Below, piece after piece: positions 22,382 to 34,741 of a DNA stretch of 64,000 nucleotides. This DNA comes from Antedon mediterranea (Eukaryota; Echinodermata; Crinoidea; Comatulida; Antedonidae). Position 1 is the stretch's first letter; each line of letters opens with the position of its first letter. Under the pieces are notes generated by a model. That model ran no database searches and was not told the origin of the DNA. It saw only the letters and a list, made by a program, of their open reading frames with translations. The translations under genes and the position numbers were made by a program. The stretch covers positions 28,144,501-28,208,500 of the forward strand of contig NC_092672.1 in the NCBI RefSeq assembly GCF_964355755.1. The letters are read 5' to 3'.

Positions 22382-22442
22382 TTAAAGGGGGGTTCCGGGT
22401 TTAAAATGAATAGCAATTTTAAACCCAGAATCCCCCTTTAAG
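22382..22442. repeat. Perfect-looking hairpin, 61 bp
   Basis: TTAAAGGGGGGTTCCGGGTT, TAAAAT pairs with ATTTTAAACCCAGAATCCCC, CTTTAA around a short centre (GAATAGCA). Arms are about 26 bp with few mismatches. It may be a minimal MITE or the two joined ends of a larger element. Confidence 0.75.
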
Positions 22443-25400
22443 ACAATTGAGCTGGTTCTCATCCGAGTAATATTGCCACGCGACTCTAAGTGCGAACGAA
22501 TGATCAATATTAATATTGTTCGTGATTTGTTTTTACATGTTTGTAAATAAAATCATATTGAAAATGTGTGAAGGTCGTCGCATGGGACGATCACAAGATA
22601 AAATCAATGTTTGATCATATAGCTGCATGGTTTGATTGATTGAACTTTCGTCCTGTGAGTGATAGATTTGATGTTAAAAGAAAGTATATTCCTTTGATGA
22701 ACCGATATCACGAACCAAATCAAAACAATAACACACTACGCCTTTTGTAAATCGTGTATTTCTGCTTTGTATTTGGTAACTGTATTTTGATTAACTCTAG
22801 GGCATCTATACGCATACGATGCCATCCAACCAAGCACATAATACGTTTTACTTTGTTCCTTTTTTTCTCGTTCGTTCTTGGCCTCTTGTGTCGATGAAAA
22901 AACCTAAAATTATAATTATCAAAAACCACAAGTTAATCTCGAGGTGAGATCTCGTTTCAATTTTTATAATAAAAGTCTTATTGGAGTGGATTAGCCTTTT
23001 CTGAAGCTTTCCTTGGGGCGCGTTTCGTTCTCAGACCAATTTTTAAAATAATATACGCATTTGTTGTTCCATTCGTATATTTTTAAAAATATAACGAACT
23101 AATTGTGCGTTATAATAATGTTTGTTTATTTCATTACCATCAATTTCTAGACCAGGTGTTGTCGTTGTGCAATCAGATCAACATACAATTAATAATTGAC
23201 AATTGATAAATTGATTGGAGAAAGACGTTCAACGTTTCGTCGACGTGATGACGAATAATATCTCAGATGTAGATTATGATGACCTCGCAGGACAAAAATA
23301 AATTGTGAATGGGAGCGACAAAAAACAACACGTATAGCCGTAGGCCACGGATGAATGATATGTTTAGGTTCTTCATGAGAAGGTCTTGATTATGAACAAA
23401 AAGTCCACATTATAGTTCGGTTAAAATATTGTAGTTCTACAATATTCGTAAGTAGGTCTCAGGAAAAAAAACTATTTTATACAATTTAAAATGTGTATTC
23501 TTCTTTTACAAAAAAATGCTTTTCCATTATCAATCAACTAAACACTTTGTTGGTTGTTGTAGGCCTAATGGGGAAAACATTCAATCATTATGGTGAGAAG
23601 TGAGTACGTTTTAATTTGGTTGATGTGGTTCTTGTTTCCCGGCTGTAATTAAAATTCGTTTGAACGTATTCAAAGATGGAGAGAAGAAATAACAAGACAA
23701 AATACGGTACAGTACAATGTCGAAATTAAAGGAATAGGTCCCCACTTTAAAATGTACGTTAACTGTTATTTCGATTATAGTTTTAACGGTATGATATCAT
23801 TACATTAAATACATTTTAAAATTGTTTGTCCCAACCTACCCTCCCCAACTTTATCTCTGCCTGCCAATGAAGCTGCGCTCGATACAAAATACGTTCAGAA
23901 ATTGCTGTGTGCACGAACCATCTGTGTACCGCCCGCTTGGTCTGTTCACTATATTTAATTGTGTGTGACATGGCATGCGATTATTGAAAGCGGAAATACT
24001 TAATTAAAATTTCAGATTATTACAAAGTGGTGATCACCTATTTTTTACCACACTGCATACTTTAGTTATCTGGAACTTGTTATAATGGTCGTTGGCACGG
24101 GGTTTCCTATTTGTTATACATAATACATATTTTTAATAATAATTCCGCATCTCGTACGTTTTATATTCATAAACTCATATTTTAATAATGAAACGTCTAA
24201 TATCAAAGGTACCTTAGATTCTCGTGTTATCAATTGTGTTTGCACCGACAATTAGGCCTAAGTCTATTTTTTATGATAATTATTGAAGAAAGTTAAGTCG
24301 CTTTCTAAAAATAATCTATTGATCACGGTATTTGTGACAGTGTGAAATTGTTATTATGTAATATTGATTTTATATATATGTTTATAGTTTACATTGATTT
24401 GTATAAGACTGCTTCTACTTCTAGAGGTTTTATTAAATAAACGAAATAAAACTCACAGAACTGCATTTTCAGGGAGTGTACTGGAGAGAGAAGTTAGAAT
24501 AGTATTACCGATTTAGATTGGGGGAGGCTGTGTGGGCGAAGCGAAGCAAAGTTCGATTTCCCCGTTGGGAAAGATTTACGATATCATTATTATGTGAGAA
24601 AGTGGCCTAAATCATGATTGTAATTGCTTTGAAGGTTGTCGACACTATAAACTGCTGTTTTCACGGCAGTTTACAAACATCGTTTAACTGGAACGTGCCT
24701 CTCGCGTTCGTGCGCGTGAACCACCCGTCGTGACGCGTCGGGCCAAGTTCCCGCTTCCTTTCCTTCGTTGAGCAAACCCTGGCGCTATTTTTAAAAGGTG
24801 AGGTGGGATGGGGATATTTTTTAACAGCTGAACCATGTCACGAATTTGCCGATTATGCATATGAGAGCTCAAGTCCTGTATATAGAGAAAGGACACGTCA
24901 AAGAAGTTTTTTTCGGACTGGGTGGATTTGTAGAATTCGCACCGCAACTGTTTCCATGAAATTACTCATGCAGCCCCTTTGTGGTTATCGTGGTCGCCTG
25001 ACGTGCATTTTTACACACGCGTGATGTGTAACCGGTGACCGGAAGCTTTACTGGTTCAGAGTTTATATTTGTGGTGTAAGCCTAAATCTCGTAATTTACC
25101 GTATACGTGCGAGCGTTTACGACATGTTAGAATTATATACTTCCATGCATTAATATGTTTTGATTTGGTACAATACTAAATTGAATCTCATACAAGACGT
25201 CTTCGTCGCTGGAGGAGGGGTCTGAGCTGCCCAAAATGTTCAACAACCAAACATACAAATAATTAAAGCAATAATTAACGATCTTCGTGTGTGACGCAAT
25301 GTTACCGTAGTAACTTATAAAATATAATTCTCTTGAAAATGTCGTACTGTATTATTTGATAATTGTGTATCTATTGGTGTAATCGTATACCAAGAAATGT

Positions 25401-26735
25401 TATGACATGGTTGTTGTCTGGTTTGGGAGAAGTGCCCATTTTTAGGAGGACGATGGCCTGGGATGGCCTTCTTCGGTGCTGATAAACACGTTTCCTTATT
25501 CACTTTCACCACTAATGAGGTATCGTTCCTAAATCCTATCCTACCCCGGGGCTTCACTCGATTCTGTTGTTAGTGCTAAACGCAATTATCGACTGCTACT
25601 CAAGTCGTTAGCCCAGGGCACATTCCCACGCCGGCAAAACGGTTATATACGCCGGGCCGACGATCCTCAACGTCGGGTACTCAAAACCCACCCGAGCAGA
25701 AGCAACACTATCCGGAAATTCAAGTAACAAATCAAGAGTTTTTTAGTACATTTGTAATGAAAATCCCAAGTAGAGGAATTGATTGAAACTGCCTTCGGCA
25801 ATGCAATAGTTTACTTGACATTATTTGTGTCAAGTAAGATTCGACCTCGTGGGAATGTAACGTGGAAATAAACTAGCGGAGACGTGAAGGAATTATAATG
25901 GATCATTTTAATGACGTTCGGATTGATGTAGATAATTGTATTCCGAAAATAACTAGGTTGTTGTTGTGTGTACATGTCGGTGATAGTACGACCACTAACT
26001 AACTAGTTTAATGTGAAATCAATTTAGCGAATGTATCAAGAACGGTTTTGAGTAGTTTACATGCTAAACGTGATCATTTCTTGATCATTTGTTTATTTTT
26101 CTCATCATCGTTTATGTGCTATTCCGTATAATCATCAACCACGCCATTAAGTTTGATTCCCATTTGAATATTCACCATGACGATGGATGGATCATCCCAA
26201 CTGTCGCTTATACCTGCCTACAAGTGTGAAACAACATTATCTTTACTATCTATCGTCGCTGACGTTGTACGTTCTCTTCTCGGTGTGCCAACATACAAGT
26301 ACGGTTTTACTAATGTAACAGGATGCTGAGGTCCGGAGATCTAAGGGTTTATCTGTGGCCGCGACACCATCAATTCCACGCGCCTTAATAACAGACACCG
26401 CACTCCGCGGAGAACATGTAGGCTAGTGCAGTACTGTTTGTATTTGTCGCAGCCAGATATAAGATTAAAGGACTGATACGAGTTCCTATCTTGGCAAGGT
26501 GAGCTCAGTGTCCTGTTGTTAGATTGCCTTGGTTTCACACACCTATACATTGCCGATAAACTATATCGATGATACATATACCCAGAGAATCCAATCTTCC
26601 CTGATATACCGTAGCCCGCTTATGTCTTCCTTCTCCCCTTCCAAACCAGGAGGGTCGGATCGCTTCTCTGAACCGCATATCGCAACTTTCTTGCCTCGAA
26701 TGTTTATTAGGTAATCGCAGCATTCTTCCTATAGT
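22443..26735. other. Low-copy unassigned DNA, partly CpG-richer
   Basis: No gene can be supported. Sections at 24680-25030 and 25560-25700 are visibly richer in CG dinucleotides than the surroundings, as might be seen at a promoter or unmethylated region. The ORFs over them (24684-24947 minus, 24803-25024 plus, 25315-25557 minus, 26341-26577 minus) overlap on opposite strands and contain no domain I recognise. Two chance frames are likely. Confidence 0.4.
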
Positions 26736-27035
26736 TGAAGTTGTATTGTCCTTTAAAAACATGTAGGCCTAGATTAATAAAATCATACTTTGAATATTAA
26801 TCTATTTTGCAGTTTTAATATTCACTTTCGTAAGAAAAAAAAGAACAACAATTTTTCACTCATAAAACGACACAATAAATGGTTAAATTTAATAAGACAG
26901 ACCGACAGACAATTTGACTATTTTTTGCTATAAATTACAGTTTTTTCAGGTAGGCCTATATACATTTTGTTCGTTAAAATGGTCAGAGTGAATGAACTAT
27001 TATGTAACATGGCATCTTAAAAACAATTTTCAGGC
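26736..27035. mobile_element. Foldback MITE, 'GACAATACATC' family, copy 3
   Basis: Begins GAAGTTGTATTGTCCTTTAA and shares GATTAATAAAATCATACTTT, AAATGGTTAAATTTAA and TTTTTTGCTATAAATTACAG with the copy at 32560-32890. The right terminus is decayed. Confidence 0.65.
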
Positions 27036-27383
27036 GTCTAATATGTTTAAGGTTAATATGGTGAGCGCGTGACATAAAAGGCGCAAATCTGAAAGCCTGA
27101 TGGATAGTTCGTTTATCTGTAGAATAAACCTCAAAATCCTTTAAAAAGAAATAATACATAAAATATAAAAGGGTAATGGGGGCGAAATTTTGAAAAATCC
27201 TGACGGAAGCCCCAAAATGCCGAAACTATATACAAGCTACTGTAGGCACGCGAGTAACTTGACAGGTTGTCAAGCGTGAAAATATGCCGCGGGCGGAAAG
27301 CGTGCGACACCGTTGGGCTACCATCCCAGCAAGGTCGCAGTTACCTAGCCTACAGAGCACCCGATACAGAAATCAAACTCTAA

Positions 27384-27632
27384 ATCTACCTATTTTTATT
27401 GTTATCGATACTTTCTTCTCCTTTGCCAATTATTGTGAACGTGGGAATGTACATGGTTCGTTTATTTCGTGGAGTTTTATGGTTAATTATAGAAAAAGCC
27501 ACCGTGCTCCAGAGCAAAATTCTTCCCATTTTTACAACAAGTATTTTTATTGCTATTTGGTCGGTGTTTTTATTATACGCTTTTTGCTTGGTAACTGGCA
27601 TGACTTCAAAGCCGGTGATCACTGGGATCTAA
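27384..27632 (+). CDS. Candidate small membrane protein ORF, unrecognised
   Basis: The frame is open from 27384 to TAA at 27630-27632. The first ATGs in frame are near 27447 and 27453 (context ACATGG), giving about 60 residues. Two hydrophobic segments are visible (LFRGVLWLIIEK region and TTSIFIAIWSVFLLYAFCLV) with a short polar end (TSKPVITGI). This profile would suit a small integral membrane protein. However, overlapping frames are open too (27284-27637 plus, 27386-27622 minus), so coding status is doubtful. Confidence 0.2.
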   Translation: MYLFLLLSILSSPLPIIVNVGMYMVRLFRGVLWLIIEKATVLQSKILPIFTTSIFIAIWSVFLLYAFCLVTGMTSKPVITGI

Positions 27633-27639
27633 AGTAAGC

Positions 27640-28369
27640 CGACGTTTTTGCCTTGAAGAGATGACTTCCTTAATTTTCAAGCATTTAAATAATATTTTTG
27701 ATTTTGGGCAGAGATCTACAAGCTCGTCTACTAATGGCAAACGTTTTTGTAAACTCGGAAAAACTTTTTTAAAGAAAAGTTTTCCAAAGTTGGAAAAACT
27801 GTAGAAACAAAAGTTTGCAAATGTCTGAACTAGCAAACTTTTGTTTGAAATCTCAAGCAGTCTCCGAGTCAGCAAACAGAAATTTTGTAAAGTTTCAATT
27901 GCTGCAATCACAAATTTAGAACTTATTTAGGGCCTAAAGTTACCAAATATATTTCACGACTTCCCTATATTACAGTGTAGGTCATGGAGATAAGATAAAT
28001 ACCTTCATGCAGGCCTATAATTCCTTCTACAATTCGTAATATCCGAGTAGCACCAATGTTCATTATTTAAAATAGTCCTGCTTCCTTCCATAATTCTATA
28101 TCTTTTTAATTTTTAAGGGATGTTATTTACTTTAATTCTTCATTTTACCACGGTACCAGTGCTTATAACCCCAATATTAAATCTCAGGTTCTTGTCCAGT
28201 AGGGTGGCGATATGAGTCGCTGTAGGTCTACACAATGTTGAAAATGAAATTGGCAACAACATTAATTTACTTTAATGCATCATAAAAAAATAACATGTTT
28301 TGGCTACATTCGCCGAGAAAAATGTGTTCTCTAGGGCCTAGTTTTTTATAATGTCTTCGAAATACGTTT
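27640..28369. other. Unassigned DNA
   Basis: No supported gene. The minus-strand ORF 27606-27911 is not recognised. Confidence 0.35.
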
Positions 28370-28690
28370 TGGCGCCGCAAGCCTAATGTTTCAAGAGAGG
28401 TTCTAGGCTTTAGGCTGAAATCGACCTTAAAGTATACCGTACCGTATTAAGTCTGTGCCTGTTCGTTAGAGTAAAGTACGGTACTTTTTTTTTATTATCA
28501 TAATGAATGTTCCAAATCTTTGAAAATAAGGTTGCGCTACAAAACAGACGGTATCCCTGCTAATGTTTCAAGACTCGCTTTGAGGCTGAAATCGGTCACG
28601 CTATTGCGCATGTGCTACTCTTCAGCACAGTACTATGTTTTTTTTATAACACAAAAAAATGATAATGAATGTATCAATCTTTTGATTTTA
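28370..28690. repeat. Imperfect tandem duplication, period about 155-175 bp
   Basis: CTAATGTTTCAAGA, then GGCTGAAATCG, occur at about 28382-28425 and again at 28558-28597. A poly-T run followed by ATAATGAATGT and CAAATCTTTGA / CAATCTTTTGA follows each copy, near 28487-28525 and 28638-28684. Confidence 0.6.
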
Positions 28691-28968
28691 TAATGTTATC
28701 GCATCACGGGTTGTCTGTCACTAGACACCATCCAAATAAAACCCGCTTTCCCGCGTATACGCACCTCTTGACCCGAAGCGGAAGATGCAGGCAACGCGTG
28801 GTTCGTTTTCCACTCACGGGAATGCGTAGCCCACGGGGTAAGAAGCGAAATTGTAACGTTTCCAAATTTGCACTAATTTGTCGAAATTTGAACAAATATA
28901 ATTGCCATTCCATTGAAGATTATTATCAAGCAGATGTGGATTTGTTGTCAGTGAAAGAATTAAGATGA
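28669..28968 (+). CDS. ORF of 99 codons, unrecognised
   Basis: ATG at 28669 to TGA at 28966-28968. The first half is Arg/His-rich over a CG-containing stretch; the C-terminal part (NCHSIEDYYQADVDLLSVK) looks more protein-like. The start lies at the edge of an imperfect tandem duplication. No known domain, and no clear splice sites or polyadenylation signal tie it to a gene. Probably chance, but it is among the longer non-repeat ORFs here. Confidence 0.2.
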   Translation: MYQSFDFIMLSHHGLSVTRHHPNKTRFPAYTHLLTRSGRCRQRVVRFPLTGMRSPRGKKRNCNVSKFALICRNLNKYNCHSIEDYYQADVDLLSVKELR

Positions 28969-31035
28969 TCCGAGTTTAGAGATGGTTGATGGTTTTACCT
29001 TTCAGATTGCTCTCATTGAATTAAAATTATCACTGAGTGATATAATTGATTGAAATGAAACTGGGAGGTGTTACGGGTCATATACCAGGCGGACGACAAC
29101 CTTAAGGGTGTTCAAACGAATGATACGGGCTACAAATAACCAAATGTAGGCTATCTGATATTACAATGAGGTGATAGTCCTATGCCTGCTCCTAATAATG
29201 CCCGCTGTATTGTCATGTATTGTTGTGCCTGAAAATTGAATAAAATAAATAAAATAAAAAAAATAAAAAATATGGCACGCTATAATAACGAATGAAATTC
29301 TGATCATCTAAGATGACATCACGAAATCATCTTTACCAAGTTTACCCCGGTCCGAATGAACGTCAAACTACAGTATAATCAATTTCAAAGACTGAAATCT
29401 TGGTCAACAAACTGAATCTGTAAAACAATTCATTAATGAAACAAGGCCTTATATTGGATGCAGTCACGTGCGCAAATTTGAGTTTACCGACTATAGTGAG
29501 TTATAGAATAAAAAATATGAAAAAAAAAATAAAAATATGAACCCCGCCTTCTCGTTTAAACAAAAATATAATTAAGTATATTGTTTTCATTCCACAAATT
29601 CCGTTAATCTATTCAATTCTATTTTATTAAATTTCTGCCAATAAAAAAATAAGTACAAGTCTAGGAAAGAACAAACAGGTGTTATAGGCCTAAACTCTAG
29701 CCAACCTAAAAAAATAAAAATAAAAACATGTTTTTACAATCTATACCAAAACATCTACAAGAAATTTATTAACTGCAGATTTTTAACTTTGTAACATTAA
29801 AAATAAGTAGGCCTATTGAAATAATTATAGTCGTTTACTTTCAGAAGAACTTTAATTTATTACGAATTTCACCGAGCAATGTTGTTTTTCTCCAAATGCG
29901 AGTAGCACGAGTAAAAATGATGGGTATCAACACAATAATTGTATAAATACGTTTTACATAAATGTTTTATGACTTTAATATTGGAGATCATTATTTTGAG
30001 TTAGCACAAATGTTTATTTGATTGAAAAGAACAGACGTATTTTTATTTTGTATAATATTATATAATAATAAACTATAGGCCTACTGGAATATTAGGCCTA
30101 TAATATTCTTTTATGATAATGTGCTTAATACACCCCTATGATTAGATATGTTAAGTTTCAAAAGAAGTATCTTAGCACTTTATTTTTTTATTCGAGAAGA
30201 GTAGGGGGATACCCCGGTAAACTGGTTCACAAAATATCCCCTGTATCAGGAGGATCACCACCAATCTGATAGGACAGTGATTAATTTACTATTGGTAATC
30301 CTTTGCCACATTGCCTAAAGACATAACAAATAATTGTAAAAGGTGACGATTGACGATGGAATTATTCCAGATAGCTGTAAGTGTAAAGGGAAGTCTACAA
30401 AGGATCTCCACCCGCTTTGGATCCTCCCCTCCCCACCCCCTCTGAACCCACACCAGTTTATCGTGACATTTCTGTCTCACGGAACAATCCATCCTGTTTG
30501 ATCCGGATACGAACGCTTATTAACAAATTCCTTTCGATGAATTCATTTTCTTAGAAAATTGTCAATAGAACCTGAATATTTCTTGCTGTTTTCTCAATAT
30601 GTTTTACATGAAATGTTGTATGACTCAATTTGATGACGTCATCGCGTACCTTTACGTAATTCCAAAAATATGTTTTTCATTGATTATTATCAGATGGTTT
30701 AGATCTTGTTTAAGTAGGCCTACATTGTAATGTAGTCTTTGCATTCCCATGCTTTCACGAGATCGGCATGTGTAAACGTTCCAATATAGTTATAATATGG
30801 TTGCATTTTGGGTTTGGTTTCACACCAGTAGGAAACGGCCGGAAGTTATAAACGGTTTTTTTTTGCAACAGGTCAGCGAAATTATGCCCTATGACTTTCA
30901 GCTTTTGTGATATAGGCCTACAATAGGCCTTATAAGTTGTTTAGAGGAAGTAGTAGGACGCTGTATCAAACGGAAGTTTAGTTTACTAAAGCTGAAAATG
31001 GGAATTTTAAAACTCGGACTGGGCATGCGCAAACA
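28969..31035. other. Unassigned DNA
   Basis: Contains an (AAAT)n-type run at 29241-29272 after text resembling a LINE 3' end (TGTTGTGCCTGAAAATTG). No gene supported. The ORF 30289-30492 (minus) is not recognised. Confidence 0.4.
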
Positions 31036-31218
31036 TCAAAACACGCCTGGGCGATGAGAGTCTATGATCCAAAAATCACCATTAATTAATGAAGAAAGAA
31101 CAATAATTAAAACTGTCAAAGTGAAACAGTCAAGCGGCGTTTTTTGTAAGAAATATTTCTTCGATATTTCACTCAGCACCTTTGCAACAAGAACTGAAGA
31201 AGGTGACATTTTGAACAT
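31036..31218 (-). CDS. Short ORF of 60 codons, unrecognised
   Basis: A minus-strand ORF with an upstream in-frame M (MFK) and a second ATG in a good context (AAAATGTCACC). It begins MSPSSVLVAKVLSEISKKYF and contains a hydrophobic stretch (FTLTVLIIVLSSLI). It lies directly 3' of another minus-strand ORF (31252-31482). The sequences read like protein, but no family is recognised and no splice or promoter evidence was found. Confidence 0.25.
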   Translation of the reverse strand: MFKMSPSSVLVAKVLSEISKKYFLQKTPLDCFTLTVLIIVLSSLINGDFWIIDSHRPGVF

Positions 31219-31251
31219 TAAAAAAATCTAGGTATATTATGACTCAACATT

Positions 31252-31482
31252 TTATTTGCACACTATACAGGCTGTTTCATAAAGCTGATACAAATCAGTC
31301 TTCAAACTAAATAGTAAATCTTTTGTTGTCGACTTAATATTGAACACAGATATGATTTGTTCGTTTGAAAGAATGCTTGATCCAAAAATAAAAATATTAT
31401 ATAAGTACAGTTCATTCATCCTTGTTCTTGTTTTGCATTCTTCTTCATAATTCCGACGAAACATTTCTATTATATATCGCAA
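31252..31482 (-). CDS. Short ORF of 76 codons, unrecognised
   Basis: Minus-strand ORF. Reads MFRRNYEEECKTRTRMNEL after the first few codons, then mixed sequence including SNEQIISVFNIKSTTK and LKTDLYQLYETACIVCK at the end. The stop codon is embedded in an AATAAA (CAAATAAAATG), which would place a polyadenylation signal at the stop. Protein-like composition, but no known domain. Confidence 0.27.
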   Translation of the reverse strand: MRYIIEMFRRNYEEECKTRTRMNELYLYNIFIFGSSILSNEQIISVFNIKSTTKDLLFSLKTDLYQLYETACIVCK

Positions 31483-32559
31483 TTTTATTTTTATAAATAA
31501 ACAATAAACGGTATTTTTTCCGGGGATGTCGCTAGTTAGTAGTATACTGTATTACTAATACCATCGTTATTTATTAACGTCATTGAAAGCTATTGTGATT
31601 GTATTAAACTTTTCTGCTTAGCTTTAAGCTTTTGCGACAATACAGTACTCCACAAAAACGTCGTCTCATCTATTCATCAAAAGAAATGACGAACCAGGGC
31701 GTTAACTTAACCGCATTATTATTAAGTATTTTCTTGAAGAATAGTACATTATTGATAACCAAGGCAATTACGTCTGACATGGGCCTAACTTCTTGTGTGA
31801 CGGTGAAGTGAAGTCACAGCTATGCGAACCTGTCTGCTAGTAGCTACACCACGGTGTAACGCAAAGGCATATAATGCCTCTGGCTTAGGGTCCATAAGTG
31901 GCCCTCAAACGACGGCGGAGGCCTCTGGCGTCATAGTCTGGGTTCCAGACGGAGTTTTGACTTAGGCCTAATATTAGTAAATAGAAAAAATATTTTGGCA
32001 CATATGGCGTTTTATAAGTATACTACTTGAGCTCAGACAGTGAAGTATACATATGTCAACACTCCATGCTCACAGCCCTTCTTTTTTTTTTTAATATTGC
32101 CTGTTTTATCTTCTAAGCCCTGCAGAGGGATCCCGTAAGCTCCGGGGCCCCGAGTTCAGCCACCACCAGTGAGTCGTACGTCACTCTCTCATTTTGAACC
32201 AGAATAAATATCCGTGAGTACAGTAACAAAAATGACTTAATTTTCTATTTAAAACAAATTAAGGGTTTTTTCAGTTTCAATTATGCACTCAATGAATGGA
32301 TACTGTAGTATATGGACAAAAGAACATAGTATACAATTGGGAGGCAAACAAAAGTTTACCAAAATGAGACAAAAAGCTTCAGACTCCAGACTGACTTGCC
32401 TATGGAAGGCAAACATCGCCTAACTTACAATCACACCACAGCGTCCTAAAACAATATTTACGTAATTCTATCGAAATCAAACTTGGAAATAGCGAAATAC
32501 TTGATTAAAAAAATAGTAAGCCTAACTATTAGAATTATTGATAAAGCACATAGTCTGAA
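31483..32559. other. Unassigned DNA with repeat fragments
   Basis: No supported gene. The text at about 31993-32030 (TTTTGGCACATATGGCGTTT, TATAAGTATA) resembles about 60462-60492 (TTTTGGCACACATGACGTTT, TATACGTATA), so it is a dispersed repeat fragment. Confidence 0.4.
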
Positions 32560-32890
32560 GCTTAAAGATGTATTGTCCCCCAAAAACATGAAAAATGAAG
32601 ATTAATAAAATAAGACTTTGAATATGTTATTTTGTAGTTTTAATAAAGTTAATCACTTCCATAGTTAAAAAAAACACGAAAAAAATACAAAATAAATGGT
32701 TTAAATTCAACCAAAAATCCATTGGCTGGCAGCCAATTTGATCATTTTTTGCTTTAAATTACATTTTTTCAGGTAAATGCATTTTTTTTTTTCGATCCAA
32801 TTTTTGGTACTATTATGTTACATTAAATGGAATATTCAACAAAAAATGTTTTAAGAATTATTTTTTCAGGGGGACAATACATCTTTAAGC
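32560..32890. mobile_element. Foldback MITE, 'GACAATACATC' family, copy 4 (best preserved)
   Basis: Perfect 21-bp terminal inverted repeats: GCTTAAAGATGTATTGTCCC at the left and GGGACAATACATCTTTAAGC at the right. The 331-bp length and internal AAATGGTTTAAATTCAAC / TTTGCTTTAAATTACA segments define the family. No ORF. Confidence 0.85.
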
Positions 32891-33020
32891 AAACCATTAA
32901 CATATGAAAAAATGGATATAGTCCTATTATAACAGGTTATTATAATGATTACGTTTGCAAGTTTTGCATTATAGTTGCTATCTTTATGAGGTTTTTTTTT
33001 TCGTAGACTATTCTACGTCT

Positions 33021-33149
33021 TAAGCCGATTTTCCACTAGGCGAATTTGTTCGCGCGAATCGAAAGCGCCATGTTTACATCTTCCAAATCCTTCTCTATAT
33101 GCATGCGTATTAGTTGACGAACAAATTCGTCTTAGTGGAAAAATCAGAC
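33021..33149. mobile_element. Small TIR element (about 129 bp)
   Basis: Inverted ends GATTTTCCACTAGGCGAATT TGTTCG and CGAACAAATTCG TCTTAGTGGAAAAATC flank about 75 bp containing GCGCGAATCGAAAGCG. No coding capacity. Confidence 0.7.
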
Positions 33150-34741
33150 ACAGTATATCTAGCCGTTTATTAGCTCCTGTTATGTCAATTAAGTACTGTA
33201 GTCAATGAAAACAAAATTATTTTACAATAATTCTTGTTCTTTTACCCAGAATTAAGTTAAATTTATTATAATTATTTAACATGATAAACGTATAAATATG
33301 GACAGGCTTCGCGTCGCGTGTGCCGTCATTAGTCCATGGTCTCGTGTATTGACGCCTTCTTATCGCCATCACGACTCGCTAGCCAGATATTATAAACAAA
33401 TCTTGACCTTGCCACTTCATTGGATACGTATTCATATTTGAAAAGTTAAAATTATACAAATTAAACACACACAAAAATAGTTGCGGAAGCCACGTGGCCG
33501 CAGAATGAGACACGAGTCTCGAAGGCGCGTCGCTCCACTAACCCACTGGGTTGTTATTTTAGCCAAATCATGGGAACTTTCTAAAAACATTATTATAACG
33601 AATTTAGTTGTTGATTAATTCTGAGGTTAATGCCATAAGTCGAGACTAGGAAGTTTGTATGTGGCATTTAATTAGCCGCAAATGAACTTTAACAAATGGT
33701 TTTTATGAATTAAAATAACAACAAATTAGTATTAATTACTGATTAACCTCAGCTTAATATAAATCAAAACATACCAGTTGTGTAAAATGTAATACAGATA
33801 ATTTAAAATCTGTAATAAGAAATTTTATAATACTGCTTTTTTATTTAATTTCCATAGAATTAAAAAGTATAGCCTGTTGGCTAATGTACACCAATCTAGC
33901 GACGACTGTGTCAAATTATCTCTCAAATTGGACACGTTAGGGTTTAATACCGGTAATTTACCCGGGTAAATTGGTTTCTAGCCAACAAATTGTATAACGG
34001 ACTCGCCCCTGAAAGTATCAAACAAGAGTGTTTGCATAGGCGGCCTACATTGAAAAAAAAAACCTAGGCCTATTCTTAAATTGTTGTTAAACCCTTTCAG
34101 ATCTTTATCTTAAGTTCTCTTTCGTAGTTCAAATAATATATTGTTTTACGTTGTACAAGATTAGGTTACATTTCTATTCTAACAGTTGTATACTATAATG
34201 AAACAATAGTAAAACTGTGAGATTTCTTCTTTTTTTTCTTATCTCATCAGTAACGACTGGTGCTCTCTCTCTATCATAACTGTTTGTCTATTAAATGGTA
34301 CTTTAGTATCTTTAGTATATTGTTTTAAAAATTGAAAAAATAAATATGTATTGATTGATTGTCAGGCTAAATCATTTATCCCCCTCCTAGTTTCATGAGC
34401 TGGTCATCGCTACATTCGTGGGACGGAACCAATCAATCCGTGTAAATAATGAATGGTTCAAATTTAGCGATGTTAACTATAACCAACTTTACCCGGGTAA
34501 ATTACCTGAACAGGTCCATTTGAAAAACGAAAAAGTAGGCCTACATTTTCGGAGATTATAACTAGCTTTTTAAATAGTTCATGTTGACTTTTATTTTTCA
34601 TGAAGGAATTATAACAAGAACGCTTTTTAACAACAACGAAAAGAAAATAATTATATTAAAAATAATCAGGCCTATTTTGCAACAAGCAATAAGCATATAA
34701 CATTTTAACAATAAATCATAGGAAAATTACTGAAAAAATTA
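33150..34741. other. Unassigned AT-rich DNA
   Basis: No supported gene. A possible LINE tail ends at about 34362 (AATAAATATGTATTGATTGA). Two separate TTACCCGGGTAAATT-like palindromes occur near 33958-33972 and 34490-34504. Confidence 0.4.

Noticed and set aside
24684-25024. Opposite-strand ORFs over a CpG-richer stretch as a gene
   Set aside because: Both strands are open over the same bases, and neither translation has recognisable features.
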